A stretch of DNA of 64,000 nucleotides from NCBI RefSeq assembly GCF_014205275.1, contig NZ_JACHND010000001.1, positions 1,984,001 to 2,048,000 of the forward strand, given 5' to 3'. Shown piece by piece: positions 17,121 to 25,294 of the stretch (positions are counted from its first letter, which is position 1; each line of letters begins with the position of its first letter). This DNA comes from Sphaerisporangium siamense (GTDB lineage: Bacteria; Actinomycetota; Actinomycetes; Streptosporangiales; Streptosporangiaceae). A program made the translations under genes and the position numbers. The notes below the pieces were generated by a model. It did no database searches. It had not been told where the DNA came from and was given only the letters and a program-made list of their open reading frames with translations.

Positions 17121-18173
17121 TCAGCTGGTGAATCGGGCCTGCCCTGAACCCGGCACGATCTCGCCCAGAATCCAAGCGTCCTGCCCGTGCTCGCGCAGGA
17201 GCCGCAGCGCCGGATCGGCAGCCTCCGCGGCCACGACCGCGCACATGCCCACCCCGAGGTTGAACGTGCGGTCCATCTCGGCGGCGGGCACCCGCCCGTG
17301 CCCGGCGATCACCTCGAAGATCGCCGGCGGCGTCCACGACCCGCGGTCGAGCAGGGCGTCCACCGTGCCCGGCAGCGAGCGCGCGAGGTTCGCCGCGAGC
17401 CCGCCCCCGGTGATGTGGGCGAACGCGTGGACCTCCACGCGGCGGGTCAGCTCCAGGCAGGCGAGCGAGTAGATGCGCGTCGGCTCCAGCAGCTCGTCGC
17501 CGAGACGGCGGCCGAGCTCGGGAAGCGAGGCGTCCAGCGCCAGGCCCGCCGTGCGCAACACGTGCCGTACCAGCGAGTAGCCGTTGGAGTGGACCCCGGA
17601 CGAGGCCAGGCCCAGCACGACGTCGCCCGCGCGCACCCGGGCCGGCCCGAGCAGCTCGGACGCCTCGACGACCCCGGTGCCCGCGCCCGCCAGATCGTAC
17701 TCGTCGGGGCCCATGGCGCCCGGATGCTCGGCGGTCTCGCCGCCCACCAGCGCGCACCCCGCCAGCCGGCAGCCCTCCGCCACCCCGCCGACGATCTCGG
17801 CGACGCGCTCGGGGACCACCTTGCCGCAGGCGATGTAGTCCGTCATGAACAGCGGCTCGGCCCCGCAGACCACCAGGTCGTCGACCACCATGCCGACCAG
17901 GTCGATGCCGATCGTGTCGTGCCTGCCGAGGGCCTGGGCCAGCATGACCTTGGTGCCCACCCCGTCGGTCGACGTCGCGAGCAACGGCCGCTTGTACCGC
18001 AGGAACGCCGAGGCGTCGAACAGCCCGGCGAACCCGCTGGCGTCGTCCACCACCTCCGGCCGCCGCGACCGCGCCACGCGCTCCTTCATCAGCGCGACCG
18101 CGCGGTCGCCCGCCTCGATGTCGACGCCCGCCGCGGCGTAACTCGCCCCGGACGTCTCGTTCCCGGCGGTCAC
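17121..18173 (-). CDS. purM: Phosphoribosylformylglycinamidine cyclo-ligase
   Basis: AIR synthetase of de novo purine synthesis, using ATP to close the imidazole ring. Motifs: SYAAAGVDIEAGDRAV at the start, PLLATSTDGVGTKVMLAQAL, GIDLVGMVVDDLVVCGAEPL, ALVGGETAEHPGAM, HITGGGLAANLARSLP, TFNLGVGMCAVV. The GTG start at 18173 overlaps the purF stop (GTGA), so the two are translationally coupled. The 350-residue length is normal. Confidence 0.96.
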   Translation of the reverse strand: MTAGNETSGASYAAAGVDIEAGDRAVALMKERVARSRRPEVVDDASGFAGLFDASAFLRYKRPLLATSTDGVGTKVMLAQALGRHDTIGIDLVGMVVDDLVVCGAEPLFMTDYIACGKVVPERVAEIVGGVAEGCRLAGCALVGGETAEHPGAMGPDEYDLAGAGTGVVEASELLGPARVRAGDVVLGLASSGVHSNGYSLVRHVLRTAGLALDASLPELGRRLGDELLEPTRIYSLACLELTRRVEVHAFAHITGGGLAANLARSLPGTVDALLDRGSWTPPAIFEVIAGHGRVPAAEMDRTFNLGVGMCAVVAAEAADPALRLLREHGQDAWILGEIVPGSGQARFTS

Positions 18174-19606
18174 GCCTTGGCCTCCAGGACGAACTTGCCC
18201 ACGTTGTCGCGGTCGATCGGGATCGGGTACGTGCCGTTGAAACAGGCCCGGCACAGGCGGTCGGCCGGCAGCGTGGTCGCCTCGGTGAGCCCCTCCAGCG
18301 AGATGAAGCCGAGGCTGTCGGCGCCGATGGACTCGCGGATCTCCTCGACCTCCTTCGACCCGGCGATCAGCTCCGCCTTGGTGGCGAAGTCGATGCCGTA
18401 GAAGCACGGCCACGACACCGGCGGCGAGGAGATGCGCACGTGCACCTCGGTCGCCCCGGCCTCGCGGAGCATCTTGACGATCGCCCGCTGGGTGTTGCCG
18501 CGCACGATCGAGTCGTCCACGACGATCAGGCGCTTGCCCGCGATCACCTCGCGCAGCGGGTTCAGCTTGAGCCGGATGCCGAGCTGGCGGATCGTCTGCG
18601 ACGGCTGGATGAACGTGCGGCCGACGTAGGAGTTCTTGACCAGCCCCTGGCCGTAGGGGATGCCGCTCGCCTCGGCGTAGCCGATCGCGGCGGGCGTCCC
18701 GGACTCGGGGGTCGGGATCACCAGGTCGGCCTCGATCGGGTGTTCGTGGGCCAGCCTGCGGCCCACCTCCACCCGGGTGGCCTGCACGCCGCGCCCCGCG
18801 ATCGTGGTGTCGGGACGGGCCAGGTAGACGTACTCGAACAGGCAGCCCTTCGGCTCGGCCAGCGCGAACCGGCGGGAACGCACGCCGCGCTCGTCGATCG
18901 TGAGCAGCTCGCCCGGCTCGATCTCGCGCAGGAACGTGGCGCCCACGATGTCCAGCGCCGCGGTCTCGGAGGCCACCACCCAGCCGCGCTCCAGCCGGCC
19001 GAGGACCAGCGGGCGGATGCCCTGCGGGTCGCGGGCGGCGTACAAGGTCTTCTCGTCCATGAAGACCAGGGAGTAGGCGCCCTTGACCTTGGGGAACAGG
19101 TCGGCCGCGGCGTCCTCGATGGACGTGCCGGGGTCGCGGGCGAGCAGGGAGGTGAGCACCTCGGTGTCGGTGGTCGCCCGGATGGTGCCCGCCGGAAGGC
19201 GGGCCATCAGCTCCGGGGTGTTGATCAGGTTGCCGTTGTGGGCGAGCGCCAGCCCGCCTCCGTCACTGGAGCTCAGCGTCGGCTGCGCGTTCTCCCACAC
19301 ACTGGAACCCGTGGTGGAGTAACGGCAGTGCCCGATCGCCAGGTGCCCGCGCAGCGTGCCGAGCACTGACTCGTCGAAGACCTGGGCCACCAGGCCCATG
19401 TCCTTGTAGACGAGGATTCTGCTGCCTTCGCTGACCGCGATGCCCGCGGACTCCTGTCCGCGGTGCTGCAGCGCGTACAGCCCGTAGTAGGTGAGCTTGG
19501 AGACATCCTCCCCAGGGGCCCACACTCCGAACACCCCGCAGGCATCCCGCGGTGCGTGGTCTTGAGGGTCAAGGTCATGTCCGAGCCGGCCGTCGCCCTT
19601 TAGCAC
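18170..19606 (-). CDS. purF: Amidophosphoribosyltransferase
   Basis: This is the first committed enzyme of purine synthesis, making phosphoribosylamine from PRPP and glutamine. The glutaminase nucleophile is Cys in RDACGVFGVWAPGE, exposed after removal of a short propeptide. The domain continues with YALQHRGQESAGIA and LALAHNGNLIN. The PRPP loop is IVVDDSIVRGNTQRAIV. Three Cys late in the protein (WPCFYGID, RLCRACFNG) fit the Fe-S type seen in Gram-positives. The frame is open to 19756, but GTG 19606 gives the N-terminus VLKGDGRLGHDL, as in relatives. Length is 478 residues. Confidence 0.95.
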   Translation of the reverse strand: MLKGDGRLGHDLDPQDHAPRDACGVFGVWAPGEDVSKLTYYGLYALQHRGQESAGIAVSEGSRILVYKDMGLVAQVFDESVLGTLRGHLAIGHCRYSTTGSSVWENAQPTLSSSDGGGLALAHNGNLINTPELMARLPAGTIRATTDTEVLTSLLARDPGTSIEDAAADLFPKVKGAYSLVFMDEKTLYAARDPQGIRPLVLGRLERGWVVASETAALDIVGATFLREIEPGELLTIDERGVRSRRFALAEPKGCLFEYVYLARPDTTIAGRGVQATRVEVGRRLAHEHPIEADLVIPTPESGTPAAIGYAEASGIPYGQGLVKNSYVGRTFIQPSQTIRQLGIRLKLNPLREVIAGKRLIVVDDSIVRGNTQRAIVKMLREAGATEVHVRISSPPVSWPCFYGIDFATKAELIAGSKEVEEIRESIGADSLGFISLEGLTEATTLPADRLCRACFNGTYPIPIDRDNVGKFVLEAKA

Positions 19607-19801
19607 GTGCTTCAGTCTAAGTTGGGCGTCTCGCCGCACGGTAATCCGGGTGCGGCCAGGGTCCGCCGAAGTCGTCCCAGGAGGCACGCTCCCGCCGGTC
19701 GCGGGCCGAATTTCGTGTCTTTTCGCCGTGTCGGGCGCGCGTGCGGCGAGGATCACAGGGAAGGCTTGTGATCAGGCATGCCCAGGTCGAAAGAGCGGAC
19801 C

Positions 19802-20452
19802 GTGACGACATCTGGCGATCCGAACGACTCCCGCGGGTGGGACGACCCGCAAGGCCGCCGCGACGGCGGCGGATCCTCCCCGGGCGAACGTCCCCCGAGC
19901 GACCGCCCTCCGTACGGCCAAGAGGGGCGGCCACCCGGCGGTGAGCCCCCGTACGGCCGGACGCCGGGTGGTGGGACGCCTTCCGGCCAGACACCCGGCG
20001 GTGGACCCCCCTACGGCCAGACACCCGGCGGTGGGCCGCCGTACGGCTGGCCGCCCGCGGGTGAAGGCCCTCCCGGCGGGCAGCCGCCTCCGTACGGCCC
20101 GCCGCCCTACGGCGCCGGCTACGGGCAGCCGCCGGGCGCGCGGGGCGGGCTCGGCACCGCGGCGATGGTGCTCGGCATCGTCAGCCTGTTCCTGCTGCTG
20201 ATCTGCGGCCTCGGCGTGCTCACGGCGATCGTCGCCATCATCCTCGGCATCATCGCCGTGGCGCGGAACACCAACAGGGGCCGCGGCATCGCCGGCATCG
20301 TCCTCGGCGCTCTGACGATCATCCTGGCGATCATCGGGTTCACCTGGTTCTACAGCAACTTCGAGGAGTGCTTCACGCTGCCGACCCAGGCCGAGGCCCA
20401 GCAGTGCGTGGAACGCAAACTCGGAGTGAACGTACAGTCGCCCTCCCCGTGA
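19802..20452 (+). CDS. Pro/Gly-rich DUF4190-type membrane protein
   Basis: About 216 residues. Residues 1-110 are a low-complexity tail rich in Pro, Gly and Tyr with repeated PPYG and TPGGG units. The C-terminal part has two membrane helices (TAAMVLGIVSLFLLLICGLG and GIAGIVLGALTIILAIIGF) separated by an Arg-containing loop (IAVARNTNRGRG), the DUF4190 layout. A short extracytoplasmic tail with two Cys follows. It is likely a small membrane-associated protein with a disordered cytoplasmic region, of unknown role. GTG 19802 gives VTTSGDPND. ATG 19778 is an alternative. Confidence 0.75.
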   Translation: MTTSGDPNDSRGWDDPQGRRDGGGSSPGERPPSDRPPYGQEGRPPGGEPPYGRTPGGGTPSGQTPGGGPPYGQTPGGGPPYGWPPAGEGPPGGQPPPYGPPPYGAGYGQPPGARGGLGTAAMVLGIVSLFLLLICGLGVLTAIVAIILGIIAVARNTNRGRGIAGIVLGALTIILAIIGFTWFYSNFEECFTLPTQAEAQQCVERKLGVNVQSPSP

Positions 20453-20457
20453 ACGAC

Positions 20458-20503
20458 GCCCGCCCGTCCGCCGGCCGTCTCAGGCGGTGCCGTCCGGGCG
20501 GGC
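20458..20503. terminator. Bidirectional terminator hairpin
   Basis: Perfect 9-base arms gcccgcccg (20458-20466) and cgggcgggc (20495-20503) enclose an inner partial stem. It lies between the convergent DUF4190-type gene and the SCP-like gene. Confidence 0.7.
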
Positions 20504-20547
20504 TCGCAGAGGGTGAAAGGGCAGAGGGGTCACATCGGTCACATTGG

Positions 20548-20985
20548 TCACAGGGGAAGGTACTCGGACAGGTCTGCGCGGGTGCCGCTCGCGCTGATCT
20601 TCCCGGCCTCCATGGCGTCGTCCCAGGTCATACGGCCCGTCGCCAGCTCCAGCCACGTACGGGGATCGGTCTCGACGACGTTCGGGGGAGTGCCCCGCGT
20701 GTGCCGGGGGCCGGGCACGCACTGCACCGCCGCGTACGGCGGCACGCGCACCTCGACCGTACGCCCGGGCGCCTTGTCGGCCAGACGGTCCAGCGACACC
20801 CGCACGGCGAGCCGCGCGAGATCCTTCTCCGGACGCAGCCCGCGCGCGTAGAGTCCGAGGATCACCTGGACGGCGGCGTCCGGGGCGGCCTGGGGAGGGC
20901 CGTCGTAGGGGTGCTCGCCCAGCTCGGCGAGCTGGGAGTCCAGCGCGGCGCGGATGCGTTCGGGGTCGATCTTGCGTGCGGGCAC
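20548..20985 (-). CDS. Sterol-carrier (SCP2-like) family protein of the pur locus
   Basis: A 145-residue protein. The centre VEVRVPPYAAVQCVPGPRHT and the C-terminus RTWLELATGRMTWDDAMEAG, then ISASGTRADLSEYLPL, match the maleylpyruvate-isomerase/SCP2-type fold found next to purF in actinobacteria. The motif P-x-x-W-L-x-L-x-x-G is typical. Members bind hydrophobic ligands, but the role here is unknown. Start is GTG 20985. Confidence 0.85.
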   Translation of the reverse strand: MPARKIDPERIRAALDSQLAELGEHPYDGPPQAAPDAAVQVILGLYARGLRPEKDLARLAVRVSLDRLADKAPGRTVEVRVPPYAAVQCVPGPRHTRGTPPNVVETDPRTWLELATGRMTWDDAMEAGKISASGTRADLSEYLPL

Positions 20986-21112
20986 GCCTCTATCCTGCCC
21001 CGCGCCCGGCCCGCGACGCGTTCATCCCGCTGGAAGGCGTCGTTCACCTCGCGTTGTGGTGGCGGCCGTACGGTCCGGACGAGGAACCTGTCGCACGATC
21101 TTGGAGGGTCCA

Positions 21113-23179
21113 GTGGCGAACCCCTCGCCGCGCAGAACGCTGCCGTTGATCTCCGTGCCCCCCACGGGCGGGCGAGACGCGATGACATGCCGGTTCAGGT
21201 GTGGCAACGCCTGCGCGCACGAAGTGCCGAACAGCAGTGACAATCCCTATTTCCAGGACATCCTGGCCGGTGTCCTGTCGCGCAGGGGCGCGCTGCGGGC
21301 CGGCGCCCTCGGCACCCTGGTCGCGACCGCAGGCGTCACCGGAGCCGTCCCCGCCCTCGCCGACCCCGCCGCCGAGACCTTCGGCGGTGGCCACCAGAGG
21401 GGCGGCCTGAAGTTCACGCCCGTCGCGCCCAACTCCGCCGACGCCCTCACCGTCGCCGACGGCTACGCCTCCGCGGTCGTCGTCCGCTGGGGCGACCCCG
21501 TCCTCCCCGACGCCCCGGCGTTCGACTTCGACAACCAGACCGCCGCCGCGCAGGCCGAGCAGTTCGGCTACAACTGCGACTTCGTCACCTTCTTCCCGCT
21601 CGGCCGCGACCGCGGCCTGCTGTGGGTCAACCACGAGTACACCGACGAGAACCTCATGTTCCGCGGCTGGACCAGCGGCGACACCGTCCCCCTGGAGCAG
21701 ATCAAGATCGGCCTCGCCGCGCACGGCGGGTCCGTCGTCGAGATCGAGCGCGAGGGCCGCACCGGGCAGTGGAAGCTCATCACCCGCGGCCGCCGCCGCT
21801 ACAACCGGCGCGTCACCGCCCAGACTCCGATCCGGATCTCCGGCCCGGCCGCCGGCTCGCCCCTGCTGCGCACCGCCGCCGACCCGCGCGGCGTCACCGC
21901 GTACGGCACGCTCAACAACTGCGCGGGCGGCACCACCCCGTGGCGCACCGTGCTCACCGGCGAGGAGAACTGGAACCAGTACTTCGTCGGCGGCAACGGC
22001 GTCCCCGAAGCCCAGAAGCCCTACCTCACGCGGTACGGCGTCAGCACGACCGTCGCCGTTCCCAGCGGCAACCGGCGCTTCGACCGGGTCGAGGAGCGCT
22101 TCGACCTCGCCAGGCACCCCAACGAAATCAACCGGTTCGGGTGGATCGTCGAAGTCGACCCCTTCGACTCCGACGCGCGCCCCGTCAAGCGCACCGCGCT
22201 CGGCCGCTTCGCCCACGAGGGCGCCACCACCACCCTCACCCGGGACGGCCGGGTCGCCGTCTACATGGGCGACGACGGGCGGTTCGAGTACATCTACAAG
22301 TTCGTGTCGGACGACCGCTACATCCCCGGCTTCGATCGGCACAACCGCGACCTGCTCGACGATGGCACGCTGTACGTGGCCGTGTTCACCGGCGACAGCC
22401 CGGCCGCCGAGATCGACGGCACCGGCAAGCTCCCCGCCGACGGCGGCTTCGACGGCACCGGCACATGGGTCCCCCTGGTCAGCGGCAAGAAGTCCTTCGT
22501 GGACGGTATGACCGCCGAAGAGGTTCTCGTCTACACCCGCGTCGCGGCCGACAAGGCCGGCGCCACCAAGATGGACCGCCCCGAGGACATCGAGCGCAAC
22601 CCCGTCAACGGCGCCGTCTACGCCGCCCTGACCAACAACACCAACCGGACCGCCGCCAACGCCGACGAGGCCAACCCCCGCGCCGCCAACCGCCACGGCC
22701 ACATCCTGGAGATCGCCGAGGACCGGAACGACGCGGGCGCCAAGACCTTCCGCTGGGCCCTGCCCCTCGTCTGCGGCGACCCCAACGATCCCTCGACGTA
22801 CTTCGCCGGGTACGACAAGACGAAGGTCTCCCCGATCTCCTGCCCCGACAACGTCACCTTCGACGCCGAGGGCAACCTGTGGATCGCCACGGACGGCAAT
22901 GCCCTCGGCAAGAACGACGGCCTCTTCGCCGTACCGCTCGCCGGCCCCGAACGCGGCCACGTCCGCCAGTTCCTCACCGTCCCCTACGGCGCCGAGACCT
23001 GCGGCCCCCTGATCGCCCCCGACCAACTGAGCGTCTTCGTCGCCGTCCAACACCCCGGCGAGATCACCGGCGCCACCCCCGACAACCCCGCCAGCCACTG
23101 GCCCGACGGCGGCACCACCCAGCCCCGCCCCTCCGTAGCCGTCGCCTGGCACAGACAGGGCAAGAAGATCGGCTCCTGA
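21113..23179 (+). CDS. PhoX family (DUF839) secreted phosphatase
   Basis: A 688-residue protein with a Tat signal: SRRGALRAGALGTLVATAGV followed by an Ala-rich cleavage region, preceded by about 55 residues including CRFRCGNACAHEVPNSSDNP, which is typical of actinobacterial PhoX. The mature domain has the PhoX order: RWGDPVLPDAPAFDFDNQTA, FGYNCDFVTFFPL, LLWVNHEYTDENLMF, NCAGGTTPWRTVLTGEENWN, GRFAHEGATTTLTRDGRVAV, YMGDDGRFEYIYKFV, MDRPEDIERNPVNGAVYAAL, CPDNVTFDAEGNLWIATDG. PhoX enzymes are Ca/Fe-dependent alkaline phosphatases active outside the cell under phosphate limitation. GTG 21113 has ggagg upstream. No PHO box was located. Confidence 0.93.
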   Translation: MANPSPRRTLPLISVPPTGGRDAMTCRFRCGNACAHEVPNSSDNPYFQDILAGVLSRRGALRAGALGTLVATAGVTGAVPALADPAAETFGGGHQRGGLKFTPVAPNSADALTVADGYASAVVVRWGDPVLPDAPAFDFDNQTAAAQAEQFGYNCDFVTFFPLGRDRGLLWVNHEYTDENLMFRGWTSGDTVPLEQIKIGLAAHGGSVVEIEREGRTGQWKLITRGRRRYNRRVTAQTPIRISGPAAGSPLLRTAADPRGVTAYGTLNNCAGGTTPWRTVLTGEENWNQYFVGGNGVPEAQKPYLTRYGVSTTVAVPSGNRRFDRVEERFDLARHPNEINRFGWIVEVDPFDSDARPVKRTALGRFAHEGATTTLTRDGRVAVYMGDDGRFEYIYKFVSDDRYIPGFDRHNRDLLDDGTLYVAVFTGDSPAAEIDGTGKLPADGGFDGTGTWVPLVSGKKSFVDGMTAEEVLVYTRVAADKAGATKMDRPEDIERNPVNGAVYAALTNNTNRTAANADEANPRAANRHGHILEIAEDRNDAGAKTFRWALPLVCGDPNDPSTYFAGYDKTKVSPISCPDNVTFDAEGNLWIATDGNALGKNDGLFAVPLAGPERGHVRQFLTVPYGAETCGPLIAPDQLSVFVAVQHPGEITGATPDNPASHWPDGGTTQPRPSVAVAWHRQGKKIGS

Positions 23180-23540
23180 CCCAGAAGCCAAAGCATCCCC
23201 GCCAGGGGCGAGCCCCAGCCCAAAGGGCCTCATCCTCGCCCCTGGCACCATTCCACCCGAAGGCTCGCAAACGCGCCCCCCCGGGAAGAGGCATGGGATA
23301 GCTCGCCGCCCTGGAAGAGACCCGATGAAGCTCACCACCCGAGAAATGGTCCCGCCCGAGAAGCGGTCCTCCCCTCCGGGCCCTGGGGGCCCTCCGGCTC
23401 GGGCTGCATTCCCCAGGGAACTCCGCCCCCCTCGCCCCCCGACGAGGGGCTGCCGCCCCTCGTACTCCCCGCCTCCAGGCCGCCCCAGGAGATCTCGCTC
23501 TCATCTCCACGAGGCCGTCAGGTGGAGCCCACAGTGACGA
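23180..23540. other. Intergenic region, no gene seen
   Basis: About 360 bases after phoX. They contain G/C-rich inverted segments around 23375-23400 (ccgggccct and gggccctccgg) that may terminate phoX, but no supported gene. Confidence 0.4.
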
Positions 23541-23831
23541 TCACCGGGCGCGTCCGAGGATGATCAGTTCCCACAGGTCCGCAATCTGCGCGTACCGCAT
23601 CCGGGACGTCTGCACTCTGACCCCACGAGGACCGGCTCGTTCGACATACCCGCGCCCGCCAGCCGTGATCAGGTAATACACCTCGTCCTTGCACTCGCAG
23701 GTCCACCGGAGAACCTTGCGCCGGTCCTCGGTCGCGACGGCGAGCTGCCAGACGATCGACTCGCAGCCAGGCTGCGCTTCAAGAACATGGATCCCATGTC
23801 CGGCACCACCCTCCGCCGCCTTCATCGTCAC
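23541..23831 (-). CDS. Small hypothetical protein
   Basis: A 96-residue protein. The middle WQLAVATEDRRKVLRWTCECKDEVYYLITAGG (positions about 28-59) reads like a beta-rich fold with a Cys pair (TCECK), and the C-terminus is amphipathic (YAQIADLWELIILGRAR). The family is not recognised. Its start codon overlaps the stop of the next upstream gene by ATGA, which implies coupled translation in a small operon of unknown genes (23541-24648). Confidence 0.6.
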   Translation of the reverse strand: MTMKAAEGGAGHGIHVLEAQPGCESIVWQLAVATEDRRKVLRWTCECKDEVYYLITAGGRGYVERAGPRGVRVQTSRMRYAQIADLWELIILGRAR

Positions 23832-24034
23832 CGCGCCCCTCGGGGCCTCTCACGTCCAGTGACGATGGCGGCGCACCCGTCGCACATCACCGGCCCCGGC
23901 GTCCAGATCAGCCGAGCCCCAAAGACATCCGCGACCGTCGCCTCGACCCCACATGCCGATTCGGCATCGACACGCGGCACGGCCACACTCCACGCCACGG
24001 CATGCTCGACCCGAGACGGAACCACATGCGCCAC
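23828..24034 (-). CDS. Small hypothetical protein with CxxC
   Basis: The convincing part is the last 69 residues: VAHVVPSRVEHAVAWSVAVP, then CGVEATVADVFGARLIWTPG and a CDGC pair that may bind metal. The frame is open back to 24364, where it would overlap the upstream gene by 25 bases, but that extension is Gly/Ser-rich and shadow-like. I chose the internal GTG 24034 and the true start is uncertain. If the short form is right, 24035-24339 is non-coding. Confidence 0.4.
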   Translation of the reverse strand: MAHVVPSRVEHAVAWSVAVPRVDAESACGVEATVADVFGARLIWTPGPVMCDGCAAIVTGRERPRGAR

Positions 24035-24339
24035 CGCGTACAACTGCCGCTCAGCACCACCGCCCCCCGCGCTCCGAGAGCTTCCCGAGGTCGCGCGACT
24101 TCCGGAGCCTTGAGACTCGTCCAGAACGGCTGTTTCCCACCCTCGGAAACGCCACCCCGACGCGCTCGGAAAGTAGCCCCCAACCGAGATCCGCGCCCAA
24201 GGGCCCAGCCCGTAGGGATCACACCACCCGTTTCCACGCTCGACGGGCTCCAGCCCTCCCGCGCTGGACCCATCTCCGCTCGCACCGGGATCACCGCTGC
24301 CGGTGCCGTCGCCGCTCAGTTCGTCGGCACCGATGCCGT

Positions 24340-24648
24340 TCACGCCACCCATGCCCGAGACCACCCTCCCGGGTTCGCCGAACCTGTAGATGTCGCCGAG
24401 CCGCTTTCAGCCTCACGCATGAGCTCCCGCAGCTCCTCGGCCGTCCGTGCCTCGACCCTGACCGGCACGGAAGCCCACCAGGTCCCGAACGCCACGAACC
24501 GCCGCGACCCCACCCCGTAGAAAACGAACCACCCGGGCTCCAGTTGGTTCAACTGGGCGGCCGCGGCGCGCTTGGCCTGATCCCAGCGGCGTGGGTCCAT
24601 CCGCGCCGGCTCGGCTCCGAGCCGGTGTCGTCCAGGAGTCCGGCTCAC
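24340..24648 (-). CDS. Small hypothetical protein
   Basis: A 102-residue protein. The core WDQAKRAAAAQLNQLEPGWF, then VFYGVGSRRFVAFGTWW and ARTAEELRELMREAE, reads like a real folded domain, with a helix, a beta-sheet and a terminal helix. The last 20 residues are low-complexity. Proteins of this look often sit beside HTH regulators in actinomycete accessory regions, but the function is unknown. It is first in a three-gene minus-strand set and divergent from the SLOG gene at 24778. Confidence 0.6.
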   Translation of the reverse strand: MSRTPGRHRLGAEPARMDPRRWDQAKRAAAAQLNQLEPGWFVFYGVGSRRFVAFGTWWASVPVRVEARTAEELRELMREAESGSATSTGSANPGGWSRAWVA

Positions 24649-24777
24649 GGCATCGCTCCCTTCCGCGGTATCGCGTTGGGCGGAGCGTCGATTGCGTTGG
24701 GCCTTTCCGGGGAGAAGGCGAAAGTGCGACGTTGACTCATACGAGCAGTAGATGATGCAACGGCATCGGAGAGGGAG

Positions 24778-25272
24778 ATGACATTCGATGACACGGCGGT
24801 GCCGCTAATGGCCGGCACGCTGACGATCACTGGTGCCAGATCGACCGGACATCGTCCAATAGAGGACTATTGGCGGCTTTTTGTGGACTATCTTGGGCCA
24901 TTCGCCAGGCCGACTGTGGACATCTACCTGGGAGGGGCCTCGGGAATCGACTCGATCGCGCTGCTGTGGCTCGCTACGGAGACCGACACCGCGCTTCATG
25001 TCGTCGTTCCAGGGACCGTACAGTCCCAACCATCGGACGCCCGGCACGCCATCCAGGAGACAAGAGCACTTGGGCGACTTGTCGAGGTGGTCGAGTTGAA
25101 GCACCCTACGCATCCTTCGCCCGCGAGTTATCATCAACGTAATCGCTGGATGGTCGATCACAGCGAATTCGTCATCGGATTTCCACGAGGGTCGGACCCG
25201 TCGAGCGGAACGTGGTACACCCTCGAATACGCGGCACAGCAGAGCAGAACACGGCTGATCATCCCCATATAG
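24778..25272 (+). CDS. SLOG-fold (DprA/LOG-like) nucleotide-binding protein
   Basis: A 164-residue Rossmann-like protein. It has an N-terminal strand LTITGARSTGHR, a glycine-rich phosphate-type loop YLGGASGIDSIALLWL, and the late block RNRWMVDHSEFVIGFPRG followed by SGTWYTLEYAAQ and the terminal strand RLIIPI. This order (N-x-x-M-x-x-x-S/A-D ... SGTW-x-T) is that of DprA/Smf-type and SLOG proteins, which bind nucleotides, ssDNA or NAD-like ligands. ATG 24778 has a gaggga site. The next gene starts 22 bases later, so the two are probably co-transcribed. Confidence 0.75.
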   Translation: MTFDDTAVPLMAGTLTITGARSTGHRPIEDYWRLFVDYLGPFARPTVDIYLGGASGIDSIALLWLATETDTALHVVVPGTVQSQPSDARHAIQETRALGRLVEVVELKHPTHPSPASYHQRNRWMVDHSEFVIGFPRGSDPSSGTWYTLEYAAQQSRTRLIIPI

Positions 25273-25294
25273 GACGCTACGTTTGGATTGGTTC

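Noticed and set aside
19911-20100. A DNA tandem repeat or CRISPR-like array in the Pro/Gly region
   Set aside because: The units vary in length and are explained by PPYG/TPGGG protein repeats in the membrane protein. No constant repeats with unique spacers occur anywhere in the window.
21044-23338. A 764-codon minus-strand frame opposite phoX
   Set aside because: It is a shadow caused by high GC. It has Gly/Val/Asp-rich periodic sequence with no domain, and the plus strand encodes a clear PhoX with Tat signal.
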